Shown here piece after piece: positions 35,044 through 43,951 of a DNA stretch of 64,000 bases (its first letter is position 1; the number at the start of each line of letters is the position of its first letter). The notes under the pieces were generated by a model. That model was not told the DNA's origin and made no database searches. It worked only from the letters and a program-made list of their open reading frames with translations. The DNA lies in NCBI GenBank assembly GCA_913020155.1, contig CAJWBA010000004.1, forward strand, positions 1 through 64,000, given 5' to 3'. The stretch is from an uncultured Flavobacteriales bacterium (GTDB taxonomy: Bacteria > Bacteroidota > Bacteroidia > Flavobacteriales > Flavobacteriaceae). The position numbers were made by a program, and so were the translations under genes.

Positions 35044-36198
35044 TTATTTCGAGATTACTTGTATTGTCTTTTTAACGTTTTCAGCTATTTTCCTTGCTGT
35101 TTCAAGATCTTTGTTGATGATGGTTACATGCCCCATTTTTCTAAAAGGGCGAGTTTCTTTTTTACCGTAAATGTGGGGAGTAACTCCGGACATTTTCAAA
35201 ATGCTATTCATATGTTTGTAATGGACTGCTCCAGTATGTTTTTCGGCTCCCACTAAATTAACCATAACTCCCGAGACTTTATTTTCTGGATTTCCAAGGG
35301 GAAGATCAAGAATTGCTCTGATGTGTTGTTCGAATTGATCGGTGTAAGAAGTTTCTAGTGTAACATGTCCGCTATTGTGTGGTCTTGGTGCTACTTCGTT
35401 AACTAAAATATCTCCCGCCGCAGTTAAGAACAGTTCAACAGCAAGTAAGCCCACATGTTCAAAGGATTCGGAAACCTGAAGAGCAATATTTTTTGCTTTT
35501 TCAGTAATTTTTTTATCCAAACGCGTTGGATGTAAAACATATTCTACTTGATTTGCCTCTGGATGAAATTCCATTTCTACAGTCGGGTAAGCAACTACTT
35601 CACCCGAAGGATTCCTGCAAATGATTACAGCAAGCTCATGTGTGAATGATACTAGTTGTTCAGCTAAACAGGCAACTTTTGGAAGCTGAACAAGTTTCTC
35701 ATGATTTCTAATTACACTCACTCCATTTCCATCATATCCAAGCAAAGCGGACTTCCAAACAAAAGGAAAGTTTAAAGCCCCCGTTTCAACAGCATTTATT
35801 AGCTGATCAGTATTTTCAAAATTTTTATATTTTGCAGTAGGAATATCATGTTTGACATAAAAATCTTTTTGGGTACTCTTATTTTGAATAATCTCTAAGT
35901 TGGCAGCAGAGGGATAAACATCAACCCCTTCTTTTTCCAGTTTTTTTAATGCATCGAGATTTACATGTTCGATCTCAAATGTTAATACATCTACTTTTTT
36001 TCCAAAATTATAAACCGTTTGAAAGTCTTTAAAATCTCCAACTTCAAAGTAGTCACAAGCTAATCTGCATGGAGCTTCATCACTGGGATCAAGAACATGA
36101 GTTTTAATATCCCATTTACGAGTTGTGTAGAGTAACATTTTCCCCAATTGACCTCCGCCTAAAACACCTATGGTTTTGTGGGTTGAAAAAAAAGACAT
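35044..36198 (-). CDS. purK: N5-carboxyaminoimidazole ribonucleotide synthetase
   Basis: This 384-residue ATP-grasp enzyme forms N5-CAIR from AIR, bicarbonate and ATP. The N-terminal IGVLGGGQLGKML and the ATP-grasp residues LLGYDGNGVSVI, VNEVAPRPHNSGH are typical. I use the ATG at 36198 (MSFFSTHKTIG), because the ORF-track start at 36213 lies inside the -7 promoter element at 36211-36218. It heads the purK-purE-peptidase unit and is divergent from adk. Confidence 0.95.
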   Translation of the reverse strand: MSFFSTHKTIGVLGGGQLGKMLLYTTRKWDIKTHVLDPSDEAPCRLACDYFEVGDFKDFQTVYNFGKKVDVLTFEIEHVNLDALKKLEKEGVDVYPSAANLEIIQNKSTQKDFYVKHDIPTAKYKNFENTDQLINAVETGALNFPFVWKSALLGYDGNGVSVIRNHEKLVQLPKVACLAEQLVSFTHELAVIICRNPSGEVVAYPTVEMEFHPEANQVEYVLHPTRLDKKITEKAKNIALQVSESFEHVGLLAVELFLTAAGDILVNEVAPRPHNSGHVTLETSYTDQFEQHIRAILDLPLGNPENKVSGVMVNLVGAEKHTGAVHYKHMNSILKMSGVTPHIYGKKETRPFRKMGHVTIINKDLETARKIAENVKKTIQVISK

Positions 36199-36210
36199 AA
36201 TTTTTTTTAA

Positions 36211-36218
36211 CAAAAATA
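36211..36218 (-). promoter_or_regulatory. -7 promoter element for purK
   Basis: The minus strand reads TATTTTTG, a TAnnTTTG match. Expected +1 is near 36207, leaving about nine bases before the ATG at 36198. Confidence 0.5.
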
Positions 36219-36271
36219 CGCATATATCTTTGATATCTTTAATGGAAACACAAAAAGCACTTTAATTTGGG

Positions 36272-36279
36272 TATCTTTG
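36272..36279 (+). promoter_or_regulatory. -7 promoter element for adk
   Basis: TATCTTTG matches TAnnTTTG; +1 would be near 36283, giving a leader of about 21 bases. An identical TATCTTTG occurs 47 bp upstream at 36225-36232 and could be a second start. The TTG start listed in the ORF track overlaps this element and is rejected. Confidence 0.55.
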
Positions 36280-36303
36280 TTTTCTTATAAATACTATTAC
36301 ACT

Positions 36304-36876
36304 ATGATTAACATTGTTCTTTTTGGTAAACCTGGAGCAGGTAAAGGTACCCAAGCAGAATTTTTAAAGAATCAATATGAATTGGTCCATATTTCGACTG
36401 GAGATATTTTCCGCTCGAACATAAAAAATGTTACCGATTTAGGAAAACTCGCTCAATCCTTCATGGATAAGGGAGATTTGGTTCCAGATTCTGTAACAAT
36501 AAAGATGTTAGAGGCTGAAGTTGAAAAAAACACAACGGGCAAAGGATTTATTTTTGATGGTTTTCCAAGAACTACAACTCAGGCAGATGCTTTGGATTTT
36601 TTTTTAAGTAAAAAAGAAATGCAAATCACTGCTACAATTGCTTTGGAAGTCTCTGATGATCAGTTGGTAGGGCGTTTACTTAAAAGGGGAAAAATGAGTG
36701 GTCGAACAGATGATCAAGACGAAGCCAAAATTAGAAATCGTTTTGAGGAATACAATAAAAAAACAGCACCTTTGCAGGAATTTTACTCAAATCAAAATAA
36801 ATTCTACAGCCTAAATGGTATTGGTTCAATCGAAGAAATTACTACTCGATTAAAATATATTATTGATCGTTTTTAA
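36304..36876 (+). CDS. adk: Adenylate kinase, short form
   Basis: This 190-residue kinase interconverts ATP, AMP and ADP. The P-loop is FGKPGAGKGTQAEF, the AMP-binding segment is STGDIFRSN and the FDGFPRTTTQAD motif is present. The LID region (RGKMSGRTDDQDEAKI) lacks the extended zinc-binding insert, giving the short form common in Bacteroidota. The ATG at 36304 is chosen because adenylate kinases begin right at the first beta strand, and the TTG upstream lies in the promoter. obg follows nine bases later. Confidence 0.96.
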   Translation: MINIVLFGKPGAGKGTQAEFLKNQYELVHISTGDIFRSNIKNVTDLGKLAQSFMDKGDLVPDSVTIKMLEAEVEKNTTGKGFIFDGFPRTTTQADALDFFLSKKEMQITATIALEVSDDQLVGRLLKRGKMSGRTDDQDEAKIRNRFEEYNKKTAPLQEFYSNQNKFYSLNGIGSIEEITTRLKYIIDRF

Positions 36877-36885
36877 GAACAAATT

Positions 36886-37902
36886 ATGACTGAGGGTAAT
36901 TTTGTGGATTATGTAAAGTTGTCTTTAACTTCTGGGAATGGAGGTAAAGGATCTGTTCATTTACATAGAGAAAAATACATTACCAAAGGAGGTCCCGATG
37001 GAGGTGACGGAGGAAGAGGTGGACATGTTAAATTAAGAGCAAATTCAAACCTATGGACTTTGTACACCTTCAAATTCAAGAAGCACTATTCGGCTGAGCA
37101 TGGTGGACACGGAAGTAAAAATAGAAGCTCAGGAGCACAAGGGGAAGACATTTACATTGATGTTCCTCTAGGGACAGTAATTAAAGATACTCAAACCGAA
37201 GAAGTAATCTGCGAAATTACAGAAAAAGGTCAGGAAGTAATAGTTGTAAAAGGAGGTTTAGGAGGTCGTGGAAATTGGCATTTCAAATCTTCCACAAGAC
37301 AAACTCCACGTTATGCTCAGCAAGGGATCAAAGGAGAAGAACGCCTAGTTACTTTAGAGTTAAAGCTATTGGCTGATGTTGGTTTAGTTGGATTTCCCAA
37401 CGCTGGAAAATCAACCCTTTTGGCTGCTTTGACCTCAGCAAAACCCAAGATTGCTGATTACGAGTTTACTACTTTAAAACCAAACCTAGGAATTGTTCAT
37501 TACCGCGACTTTAGATCTTTTTTAATGGCAGATATTCCGGGAATTATTGAAGGAGCAGCTCAAGGGAAAGGATTGGGACATTATTTTTTACGCCACATAG
37601 AGCGAAATTCTGTTTTATTGTATGTGATTCCTGCAGACACAAAGGATGTTAAAAAAGAATTTGAAATTTTAAGACGTGAACTTCAAGAATTTAATCCGGA
37701 GCTTTTGGATAAGCAATACATGATTGTGCTTACAAAATGTGATTTGCTAGACAGAGAACTTATAGAAGCATATGCGCTGGAAATGAAGCAGAGCTTCTCC
37801 AACATTCCTCACACAATGATTTCGTCAGTTAGTCAACTTAACCTTCAAGCTCTGAAGGATGAACTATGGGAAGTCCTGCTATTAGAGAATTCAATAGCCT
37901 AA
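36886..37902 (+). CDS. obg: Obg family GTPase (ribosome assembly)
   Basis: This 338-residue GTPase has the glycine-rich OBG fold at the N-terminus ([15 protein letters not shown] and [14 protein letters not shown]). The G domain follows, with P-loop [12 protein letters not shown]3 DIPGIIEGA and G4 TKCD. There is no extended C-terminal OCT domain. It acts in 50S ribosome maturation and stress control. It sits in the adk-obg transcription unit, with a TPR-type gene starting nine bases later. Confidence 0.96.
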   Translation: MTEGNFVDYVKLSLTSGNGGKGSVHLHREKYITKGGPDGGDGGRGGHVKLRANSNLWTLYTFKFKKHYSAEHGGHGSKNRSSGAQGEDIYIDVPLGTVIKDTQTEEVICEITEKGQEVIVVKGGLGGRGNWHFKSSTRQTPRYAQQGIKGEERLVTLELKLLADVGLVGFPNAGKSTLLAALTSAKPKIADYEFTTLKPNLGIVHYRDFRSFLMADIPGIIEGAAQGKGLGHYFLRHIERNSVLLYVIPADTKDVKKEFEILRRELQEFNPELLDKQYMIVLTKCDLLDRELIEAYALEMKQSFSNIPHTMISSVSQLNLQALKDELWEVLLLENSIA

Positions 37903-37910
37903 AAATCAGC

Positions 37911-38678
37911 ATGCTTCGATTACTCTTCGTTCATCTAATTTATTTTTCTATTTGGGTCGGTATTACTCGAGGGAAAACCCCTTTTGCGACCTATGAATTT
38001 TCAAAAGATCAGGCTTATCTTGATACATTAGCAATTTTACAAAATAATGACGACTCAAGGGATAATTTATTTACAATCATCAAATGGTCAACTCGGCACA
38101 AAGATTTTAAAACGGTAATAGCTTCTTTCAATAAACTAGTTGAAGCAGGTTATGGAACCGCAAATCTTCATAATAAATTAGCTGGAGCATATGGGATAAG
38201 AATCGATGAATTGAGTAAGATTAAAGCATTACACAATGTGAATTCAATGAAAACCAACTTCATAAAAGCATATCAATTAGATTCACTTAACTTACCAACT
38301 TTAGAAGCATTAGCTGGGATTTACACCAAATTACCACGATTTTTAGGAGGGGATTTTGAAAAAGCAAATAAATATGCCCAACTTCTTTTTGAAATCATCC
38401 CAGCAGAGGGCTTACTGGCCAAGGGTTTCGTATTAGAGTCTGAGGGTTATCGAGATGAGGCCACTGACAAATATCAAAGAGCGTTTGAAAAGCTAACTTT
38501 TTTGAACCCCTGCAATGTTCAAAAAAATGAAGTTTATTTTAAAAATAAAAGCAAAAATCTCAGTTATCAGATTGCAAGCTTGGGTTTAAAATTTAATTTG
38601 GACACTTCTAAATCCATTTGTGCTCTTGAATACTATCTGGACAGCTTTGACGCATACAGTAACCTCCCCAAAGAATGA
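37911..38678 (+). CDS. Exported TPR-like protein, apparently truncated at its C-terminus
   Basis: A 255-residue protein whose ATG at 37911 (MLRLLFVHLIYF) directly follows the obg stop and gives a signal peptide or signal anchor. The longer ORF-track start overlaps obg and is not used. Helical repeats suggest tetratricopeptide units, for example FLGGDFEKANKYAQLLFEIIPAEG and GYRDEATDKYQRAFEKL. The gene ends at a TGA, but the same frame continues with a plausible further repeat after the stop (see the next feature), so the protein is probably missing its last repeat. The binding partner is unknown. Confidence 0.7.
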   Translation: MLRLLFVHLIYFSIWVGITRGKTPFATYEFSKDQAYLDTLAILQNNDDSRDNLFTIIKWSTRHKDFKTVIASFNKLVEAGYGTANLHNKLAGAYGIRIDELSKIKALHNVNSMKTNFIKAYQLDSLNLPTLEALAGIYTKLPRFLGGDFEKANKYAQLLFEIIPAEGLLAKGFVLESEGYRDEATDKYQRAFEKLTFLNPCNVQKNEVYFKNKSKNLSYQIASLGLKFNLDTSKSICALEYYLDSFDAYSNLPKE

Positions 38679-38798
38679 GTTTATTAAAAACTAGACCTTC
38701 TTCATAAAAAACAAAACAACAATGAGAAAGTGGAGTTAAATAAATCTTTAGCTCTAAAAATTAATCCTAAATTTAAGCCAGCTTTATATTTAAAATAA
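38679..38798 (+). pseudogene. Decayed 3' extension of the TPR gene (in frame, after TGA and TAA)
   Basis: Continuing the same frame past the TGA at 38676, the reading is VY, a TAA at 38685, KLDLLHKKQNNNEKVELNKSLALKINPKFKPALYLK and a final TAA at 38796. Helix-turn-helix composition and the NPKFKPAL ending are typical of a closing TPR unit. The total from 37911 is exactly 296 codons. The stops look like recent nonsense mutations; the tail is probably not translated. Confidence 0.6.
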
Positions 38799-38807
38799 AT
38801 TAGCTTC

Positions 38808-40172
38808 GTGAAAAAATTTCATTTTATCGCCATCGGGGGAAGTGCAATGCACAACCTTGCTCTTGCTCTTCATCAAAAAGGATTTGAGATTTCCGGAAGC
38901 GATGATACTGTTTTTGAACCTTCAAAATCTCGACTTGAAAAAGCAGGGATTCTTCCAGAAAAAACGGGATGGTTTTCTGAAAAAATTACAAAAAAAACTG
39001 ACGGCATTATTTTGGGTATGCATGCAAGGGCAGATAATCCTGAATTGCTCAGGGCCATTGAACTGGGCATAAAAATATATTCATATCCTGAGTTTTTATA
39101 TGAACAAGCCCAAGAAAAAACACGGGTTGTAATTGCAGGTAGTCATGGAAAAACAACCATTACATCCATGGTACTTCACGTATTGAATTATTGGGAGAGG
39201 GAGGTTGATTATATGATAGGCGCACAGTTAGAGGGTTTTGATACAATGGTTCATTTGACTGACGATAATGATTTCATGTTAATTGAGGGAGACGAATATC
39301 TTTCATCACCAATAGACCTTAGACCTAAATTTTTGTGGTATAAACCTCACGTAACTTTGATTTCCGGAATTGCCTGGGATCATATTAATGTTTTTCCGAC
39401 CGAAGAAAATTATGTTCAACAATTTAAAACCTATATTGATTCGATTGTTCCAGGTGGAGTTTTAGTTTACAACGAAGCGGATCCTGTTTTGGCACAACTC
39501 ACACAAGTTTCTGAAAATGCGATTCGTAAAGAAGGATACCATCTTCCAAATTATGAAATAAAAAAGGGGATTACTTTTTTGAAAACAGACGAAGGAGATT
39601 TACCCTTAGAAGTTTTTGGAGAACATAATTTATCCAATATTTCTGGAGCTCAATGGATATGCCAATTGATGGGTGTTGATCAAGCAGAATTTCTGGAAGC
39701 AATACCAAGTTTTAAAGGAGCATCCAAACGCTTAGAGAAAATAGGAGATAATGGTTCATCTTTTTTATTCAAAGATTTTGCACATGCTCCCAGCAAGGTT
39801 AAAGCTACTTCATTGGCAGTTGCACAACAATTTGAAGAACACCACAAAGTTTTTTGCTTGGAATTACACACCTACAGCAGCTTGAACCCCGAGTTTATAA
39901 GTCAATACAAGAACTCACTAAAATTAGCAGATGAGGCAATTGTTTTTTATGATCCTGAAGCTCTGAAAATCAAAAACGGCATACTGCTTTCTAAAGAAGA
40001 AATAAAAAAAGCTTTTGGAGATGAAAATATAATTGTATTCTCTGAGTCCAAAGAATTTTATAAATTCCTTGAAGAGCACAATTGGGATAAAAGTATACTC
40101 TTAATGATGAGTTCTGGAAACTATGGAGGTTTGAATTGGGAAATCCTCAGAAATTCTGTTCTTAATTTTTAG
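38808..40172 (+). CDS. mpl: Mur ligase family protein, Mpl-like (UDP-MurNAc:tripeptide ligase)
   Basis: This 454-residue ligase starts at GTG (MKKFHFIAIGGSAMHNLALAL). Its N-terminal domain binds a UMP-containing substrate (GGSAMHNLA ... GSDDTVFEPS), the ATP loop is AGSHGKTTITSM and the central and C-terminal domains follow. The combination matches Mpl, which re-attaches L-Ala-gamma-D-Glu-meso-DAP to UDP-MurNAc during wall recycling. MurC is not in the window, so MurC-type activity cannot be fully excluded. The 3' end overlaps the convergent PaiB gene by 11 bp. Confidence 0.88.
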   Translation: MKKFHFIAIGGSAMHNLALALHQKGFEISGSDDTVFEPSKSRLEKAGILPEKTGWFSEKITKKTDGIILGMHARADNPELLRAIELGIKIYSYPEFLYEQAQEKTRVVIAGSHGKTTITSMVLHVLNYWEREVDYMIGAQLEGFDTMVHLTDDNDFMLIEGDEYLSSPIDLRPKFLWYKPHVTLISGIAWDHINVFPTEENYVQQFKTYIDSIVPGGVLVYNEADPVLAQLTQVSENAIRKEGYHLPNYEIKKGITFLKTDEGDLPLEVFGEHNLSNISGAQWICQLMGVDQAEFLEAIPSFKGASKRLEKIGDNGSSFLFKDFAHAPSKVKATSLAVAQQFEEHHKVFCLELHTYSSLNPEFISQYKNSLKLADEAIVFYDPEALKIKNGILLSKEEIKKAFGDENIIVFSESKEFYKFLEEHNWDKSILLMMSSGNYGGLNWEILRNSVLNF

Positions 40173-40785
40173 TTTGATGATTCAAGTACAAGCACTCAAT
40201 GTTTTTAATAACTTGCGATTGAGAGTTAATCATTGCTTGTTTAGCTCTTTCTTGATCTTTTTTAATTTTATCTTGAGATATTTTATATTTTCCCAACCAA
40301 GAAGTTATTTCTATTCTAAAGCCAACAATGTAATTTAAAGCTGCCTCCATCCTAGGGTTACTTTCTTCAAGAATATATTTAGGTTGATCTCCCTCCATAA
40401 ATGAAGTCATTTCAATCAAACTTTGTTTTACACTTTGAGAATCTTCAGTTAAATAAATCTTCCCTCTCAAGTGGACTTTGAAATAATTCCAAGTAGGAAG
40501 TTGAGTAGTACTGTATTTTGATGGAGAAATGTAAGCTTCTGGTCCATGAAAAACAATCTCTAAATCGTGTTTAGAGTCTTTAAAATGTTCAATTTGTGGA
40601 TTAAATTTATCCAAATGTCCTACCAAAGTACCCAAAGCACCCTCAATCTTGTGAATCAAAGGAGTATGAGAACTTAGTGCTTTATTGTTGCTTGAGGTAA
40701 TTATGGTAGCCAGAGGATACATTTTGATTAGTTCTAACGCATTTTCGAAACGTTTTTCTTGGTGGTGTTTTGGAGGGTATTTCAT
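40162..40785 (-). CDS. FMN-binding negative transcriptional regulator, PaiB family
   Basis: This 207-residue protein starts MKYPPKHHQEKRFENALELI, a typical PaiB N-terminus with a YPPxHHxE element. The split-barrel segments ALGTLVGHLDKFNPQ and EAYISPSKY, then LPTWNYFKVHLRGK, are recognisable family signatures. PaiB members bind FMN or haem-like ligands and were described as regulators of sporulation genes in Bacillus; the role here is unknown. The ATG at 40785 is preferred to the ORF-track start 18 codons upstream (MWLVLQIE), which lacks family support. Confidence 0.85.
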   Translation of the reverse strand: MKYPPKHHQEKRFENALELIKMYPLATIITSSNNKALSSHTPLIHKIEGALGTLVGHLDKFNPQIEHFKDSKHDLEIVFHGPEAYISPSKYSTTQLPTWNYFKVHLRGKIYLTEDSQSVKQSLIEMTSFMEGDQPKYILEESNPRMEAALNYIVGFRIEITSWLGKYKISQDKIKKDQERAKQAMINSQSQVIKNIECLYLNHQTKN

Positions 40786-40863
40786 TACTTTAAAAGTTTT
40801 ATTTTTATAAACGAATTCGATTTGAAGGACAAGCCACAATGATAAACCAAACTAAAAATATAC

Positions 40864-41573
40864 TTTACTATTGAACCAAATCTCCCCAAATTTACACCAA
40901 AAGACTGGTCTGTTGAAGAACAACTGCGAGAAAAATTGATTGCTAAAGGATCTCAGCATTTAACCAATGCCAAATTGTTAGCCATCTTAATTGGAAGAGG
41001 TGATCAAGGAAAAACAGCTGAACAATTGATGCGGCGACTTATTGTTCCAATAAATACTGGTTTAAGCGAGTTGTAAAGAATCAATCTTGAAGAGTTGTTA
41101 AAATGGAAGGGAATAGGACCCGCTTAAGAAGTAAAAATTAAAGCTACTTTTGAACTTGTTAAAAGAATTCAGAAGCTTCCTTTCCATGAAAAAGTAAGTT
41201 GTAATTCAAGAAAAAAGCTTATAATATTCTGTTTTCTGTTTTGAGCTATCTAGAACAAGAGGAATTTTGGGAAATTTACTTGAATATTCAGAATCATGTT
41301 CTCTTAAAAAATGTTTGAGTAAAGGCGGTATTTCGGAAACTACGGTTGATGTACGTTTACTTTTTGAAAATGCAGTTCGATTATGGGCAACAGCATTGAT
41401 CAATGCTCATAATAATCCTTCAGGGGAATTGAGTTTCAGTATAAGTGATTTGAAATTAACGACTAAAATTAAAAAGACAGGAAATAATTTGGATATAAAA
41501 CTTTTAGATCATTTGATTATTTCTGAAAAAGGGTATTTTAGCTTTGCAGACAAAAACTATTATGATTATGTTG
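40864..41573 (+). pseudogene. radC: radC-like DNA repair protein pseudogene
   Basis: Conceptual translation gives an ordered RadC: WSVEEQLREKLIAKGSQHLTNAKLLAILIGRGDQGKTAEQLM, then NLEELLKWKGIGPA, SYLEQEEFWEIYLN, LSKGGISETTVDVRLLFENAV, LINAHNNPSG and LDHLIISEKGYFSFAD. It is broken by in-frame TAA codons at 41074 and 41125 and at least two frame changes between about 41200 and 41320. The metal-site motif HNHPSG reads HNNPSG. The 41267-41632 ORF in the track is the last fragment of this relic, not a gene. The 3' end touches the start of the next gene. Confidence 0.9.
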
Positions 41574-42863
41574 TTGGTTTACACCCACAAAATAACATCT
41601 CGACTTCGCTATACATTCAAGCATTTCTTTGAAAGTGTTTTGGGTATTCCAGTTGATTTTACAATAAAGTTAGAGGTTTTTATTGCTCAAAGTGGTCCAA
41701 AAATGAGCTACACACAAACTCCTTTGGGAAATGAATTTTTTGTCAATTCAAATCCATTGCTGTTTGAACAAGGGGTTAAGGGTTTTGATATTAAAGTTTC
41801 CCAGTGGGACGGTGTTCCCTGTTTTTTTCAATGTGATCAAAATTCTATGATTCCCTATGATGTGTTCGCTTGCTCTTTCTTTTTGATGAGCAGATATGAG
41901 GAATATTTACCTCATGTGAAGGATGAATTGGGGAGGTTCACTAGTGATCAATGTTTAGCTGTTCAAAATAATTTTTTAGAATTACCCGTTATCGATTTAT
42001 GGGCAAAAAACTTTTATGAACTTTTTGTAAAAAAATTCCCTGAACTCAAAACAGACAAAATGCCCTCGAATTCTTTAATACCTTTGATAGATGTTGTTTC
42101 TCCATACAAGTACAAACACAAATCCTTTTTAAGGAATTCAGCACAAGTCTTTTTGAATATCAGTGAATTTAAAATTTGGATTATTTTAGAACATATTATG
42201 GTCTTGCTGGGCTTTTGGAAAGATCCATGGAATAATTTTGACGATTTTCTTAACTTTTTTAGAAAAACCAAATTTAAACCTCGATTTTTCTTTTTGTTTT
42301 CCGAAATTTCCTATTACGATCAGGGTATTTCGGTTTTTAACTCGCACTTCCATTCCTTGATAAAATATGTAGCAGATTACCACAAAAGTTCTTTGTTGGT
42401 ATCAACAGAAGCACGTCAGAAAGCTAGAAGTTTTAAAACAGAAATTGAACGTTTTGAGAAAATAATTCATAGAAACACTAAATTTCTTCGTTTTAACTCC
42501 GGAGTAACAGCGGTTTTCGAGTCTTATCGTAATATTTTGGGTATGGAAGAGATGGCAGATTTTAGTCTGGGTTATAACGATAAAATAGGGTATCGAGCCA
42601 GTACTGCCGTTCCTTTTCGTTTCTATGACTTAGAAAACGAAGTAGAAACAACATTAGTTCTTTATTCAGTAGTTGCAGGAGAAGATGCCTTGCGAAAAAT
42701 GGACTCACATTCTGCTTTTCAAAAATTAAACCAACTTCAAGATCAAATTCCAACTCCCACTGGAGTTCATGTTTTCTCTGTATCTAACGCAATTTTTTCT
42801 TCAAATAACAATAATAAATCTTGGAAACAAGCCTACAAGAACTATATTTTGAAACATGACTGA
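41568..42863 (+). CDS. Polysaccharide-deacetylase-like family protein (DUF7033-type)
   Basis: This 431-residue protein begins at ATG 41568 (MLLVYTHKITSRLRYTFKHFF). Residues 30-110 carry a conserved flavobacterial module: GPKMSYTQTPLGNEFFVNS, SQWDGVPCFF and SFFLMSRYEEYLPHVKDELGRF. The C-terminal half resembles a polysaccharide-deacetylase (NodB-like) fold, ending with GYRASTAVPFRFYDLE. I do not see a convincing set of catalytic Asp-Asp/His residues, so the activity is uncertain. The ORF-track start overlaps the radC relic; the HAD phosphatase gene overlaps its last eight bases. Confidence 0.65.
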   Translation: MLLVYTHKITSRLRYTFKHFFESVLGIPVDFTIKLEVFIAQSGPKMSYTQTPLGNEFFVNSNPLLFEQGVKGFDIKVSQWDGVPCFFQCDQNSMIPYDVFACSFFLMSRYEEYLPHVKDELGRFTSDQCLAVQNNFLELPVIDLWAKNFYELFVKKFPELKTDKMPSNSLIPLIDVVSPYKYKHKSFLRNSAQVFLNISEFKIWIILEHIMVLLGFWKDPWNNFDDFLNFFRKTKFKPRFFFLFSEISYYDQGISVFNSHFHSLIKYVADYHKSSLLVSTEARQKARSFKTEIERFEKIIHRNTKFLRFNSGVTAVFESYRNILGMEEMADFSLGYNDKIGYRASTAVPFRFYDLENEVETTLVLYSVVAGEDALRKMDSHSAFQKLNQLQDQIPTPTGVHVFSVSNAIFSSNNNNKSWKQAYKNYILKHD

Positions 42864-43548
42864 AATTCAGAAAATACAACATGTTTTTTTTGATTTAGAC
42901 CATACGCTTTGGGATTTTGAAAAAAACTCTGAAGCCACTTTTGCATCAATATTTGAGGAATTGAAATTTGATTTATCACTTCAAAATTTCCTGTATATCT
43001 ATGATCCAATAAATCATTTTTATTGGAAACTATATCGAGAGAACAAAATTTCTGAAACCGAATTGCGTCGACTTCGATTGGAAAAAACATTTGTAAAGAT
43101 GGGGATAAATCCCTCTGCAAAACTAATTGATAAAATATCAAAATTGTACATTGAACGGTTATCCAAGCATACTCATCTTTTTCAGGATACAATAGCTGTA
43201 TTGGAATACTTGTTTTCAAAATACAAGCTCCATATTATAACCAATGGATTTGAAAATGTTCAGCAACGGAAGCTTCAAAACTCTGGAATAGCTCGATTTT
43301 TTGATGTTGTTTTGACAGCAGAAAAAGTTGGGTACAAAAAGCCACATCCAACCATTTTTATTACCGCTTTAGAAGAGGCAAAAGTACTTCCAGAACATGC
43401 GTTGATGATTGGTGATAGTTTGGAGGCAGATATTCAAGGAGCTCTAAAGCTTGGAATGCAAGCCATTCATTTCAATTCTCATTCAGAGGATTTGCATCAA
43501 GAATGTTTGATTGTTGATGAACTAGCTGTTTTAATGGATATTTTGTAA
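42856..43548 (+). CDS. HAD hydrolase, YjjG-type noncanonical pyrimidine nucleotidase
   Basis: This 230-residue haloacid-dehalogenase hydrolase has motif I HVFFDLDHTLWDFEKNS, motif II in IITNGFENVQ, motif III lysine in YKKPHPTIF and motif IV MIGDSLEADIQGA. The whole, with the motif I WDFE, fits YjjG/YfnB, which removes phosphate from dUMP, dTMP and modified pyrimidine nucleotides. The start overlaps the upstream gene by eight bases, indicating coupling. A 71-bp gap separates it from the MazG-like gene. Confidence 0.9.
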   Translation: MTEIQKIQHVFFDLDHTLWDFEKNSEATFASIFEELKFDLSLQNFLYIYDPINHFYWKLYRENKISETELRRLRLEKTFVKMGINPSAKLIDKISKLYIERLSKHTHLFQDTIAVLEYLFSKYKLHIITNGFENVQQRKLQNSGIARFFDVVLTAEKVGYKKPHPTIFITALEEAKVLPEHALMIGDSLEADIQGALKLGMQAIHFNSHSEDLHQECLIVDELAVLMDIL

Positions 43549-43619
43549 AATATTTTTATTGAAACGCCTGACCTTTGTACAGTTTATTGACTTAATGTAT
43601 TTTTACAAAAAACAACATT

Positions 43620-43949
43620 ATGCAAATTCAAGATGCCCAAAAAGCTGTTGACATATGGATTCGTGAACACGGGGTTCGTTACTTCAATGAACTTACAAAT
43701 ATGGCTCAATTAACTGAGGAGGTGGGTGAAGTCGCCAGAATTATTGCACGCCGATTCGGCGAACAAAGTTCAAAGGAATCTGATAAAAATAAAGATTTAG
43801 GCGAAGAGCTAGCTGATGTTATTTTTGTTGTTTTATGTCTTGCTAATCAAACGGGAATCAATTTGCAAGAAGCATTCGACAAAAAACTTGATCTAAAAAC
43901 AAAACGCGACCACGAAAGACATCAAGACAATTCAAAACTCAAACAATAA
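43620..43949 (+). CDS. MazG-like nucleotide pyrophosphohydrolase
   Basis: This 109-residue protein has the all-alpha MazG fold with LTEEVGEVARIIARRFGEQ and LGEELADVIFVVLCLANQTG, supplying the EExxE and ExxD magnesium-binding residues. Such enzymes remove pyrophosphate from (d)NTPs and help sanitise nucleotide pools. A TTTG at 43574 and TATTTTTA at 43598, 20 bp apart, could be the -33 and -7 elements. aroA starts two bases after the stop, so the two are co-transcribed. Confidence 0.9.
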   Translation: MQIQDAQKAVDIWIREHGVRYFNELTNMAQLTEEVGEVARIIARRFGEQSSKESDKNKDLGEELADVIFVVLCLANQTGINLQEAFDKKLDLKTKRDHERHQDNSKLKQ

Positions 43950-43951
43950 TA

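Noticed and set aside
32253-38798. Stop-codon reassignment or programmed readthrough explaining the in-frame stops
   Set aside because: All three stop codons occur among the affected genes and radC also has frameshifts, whereas dozens of other genes end normally at TAA, TAG or TGA.
41267-41632. Standalone 121-aa gene
   Set aside because: It is the last intact fragment of the radC relic, not a separate gene.
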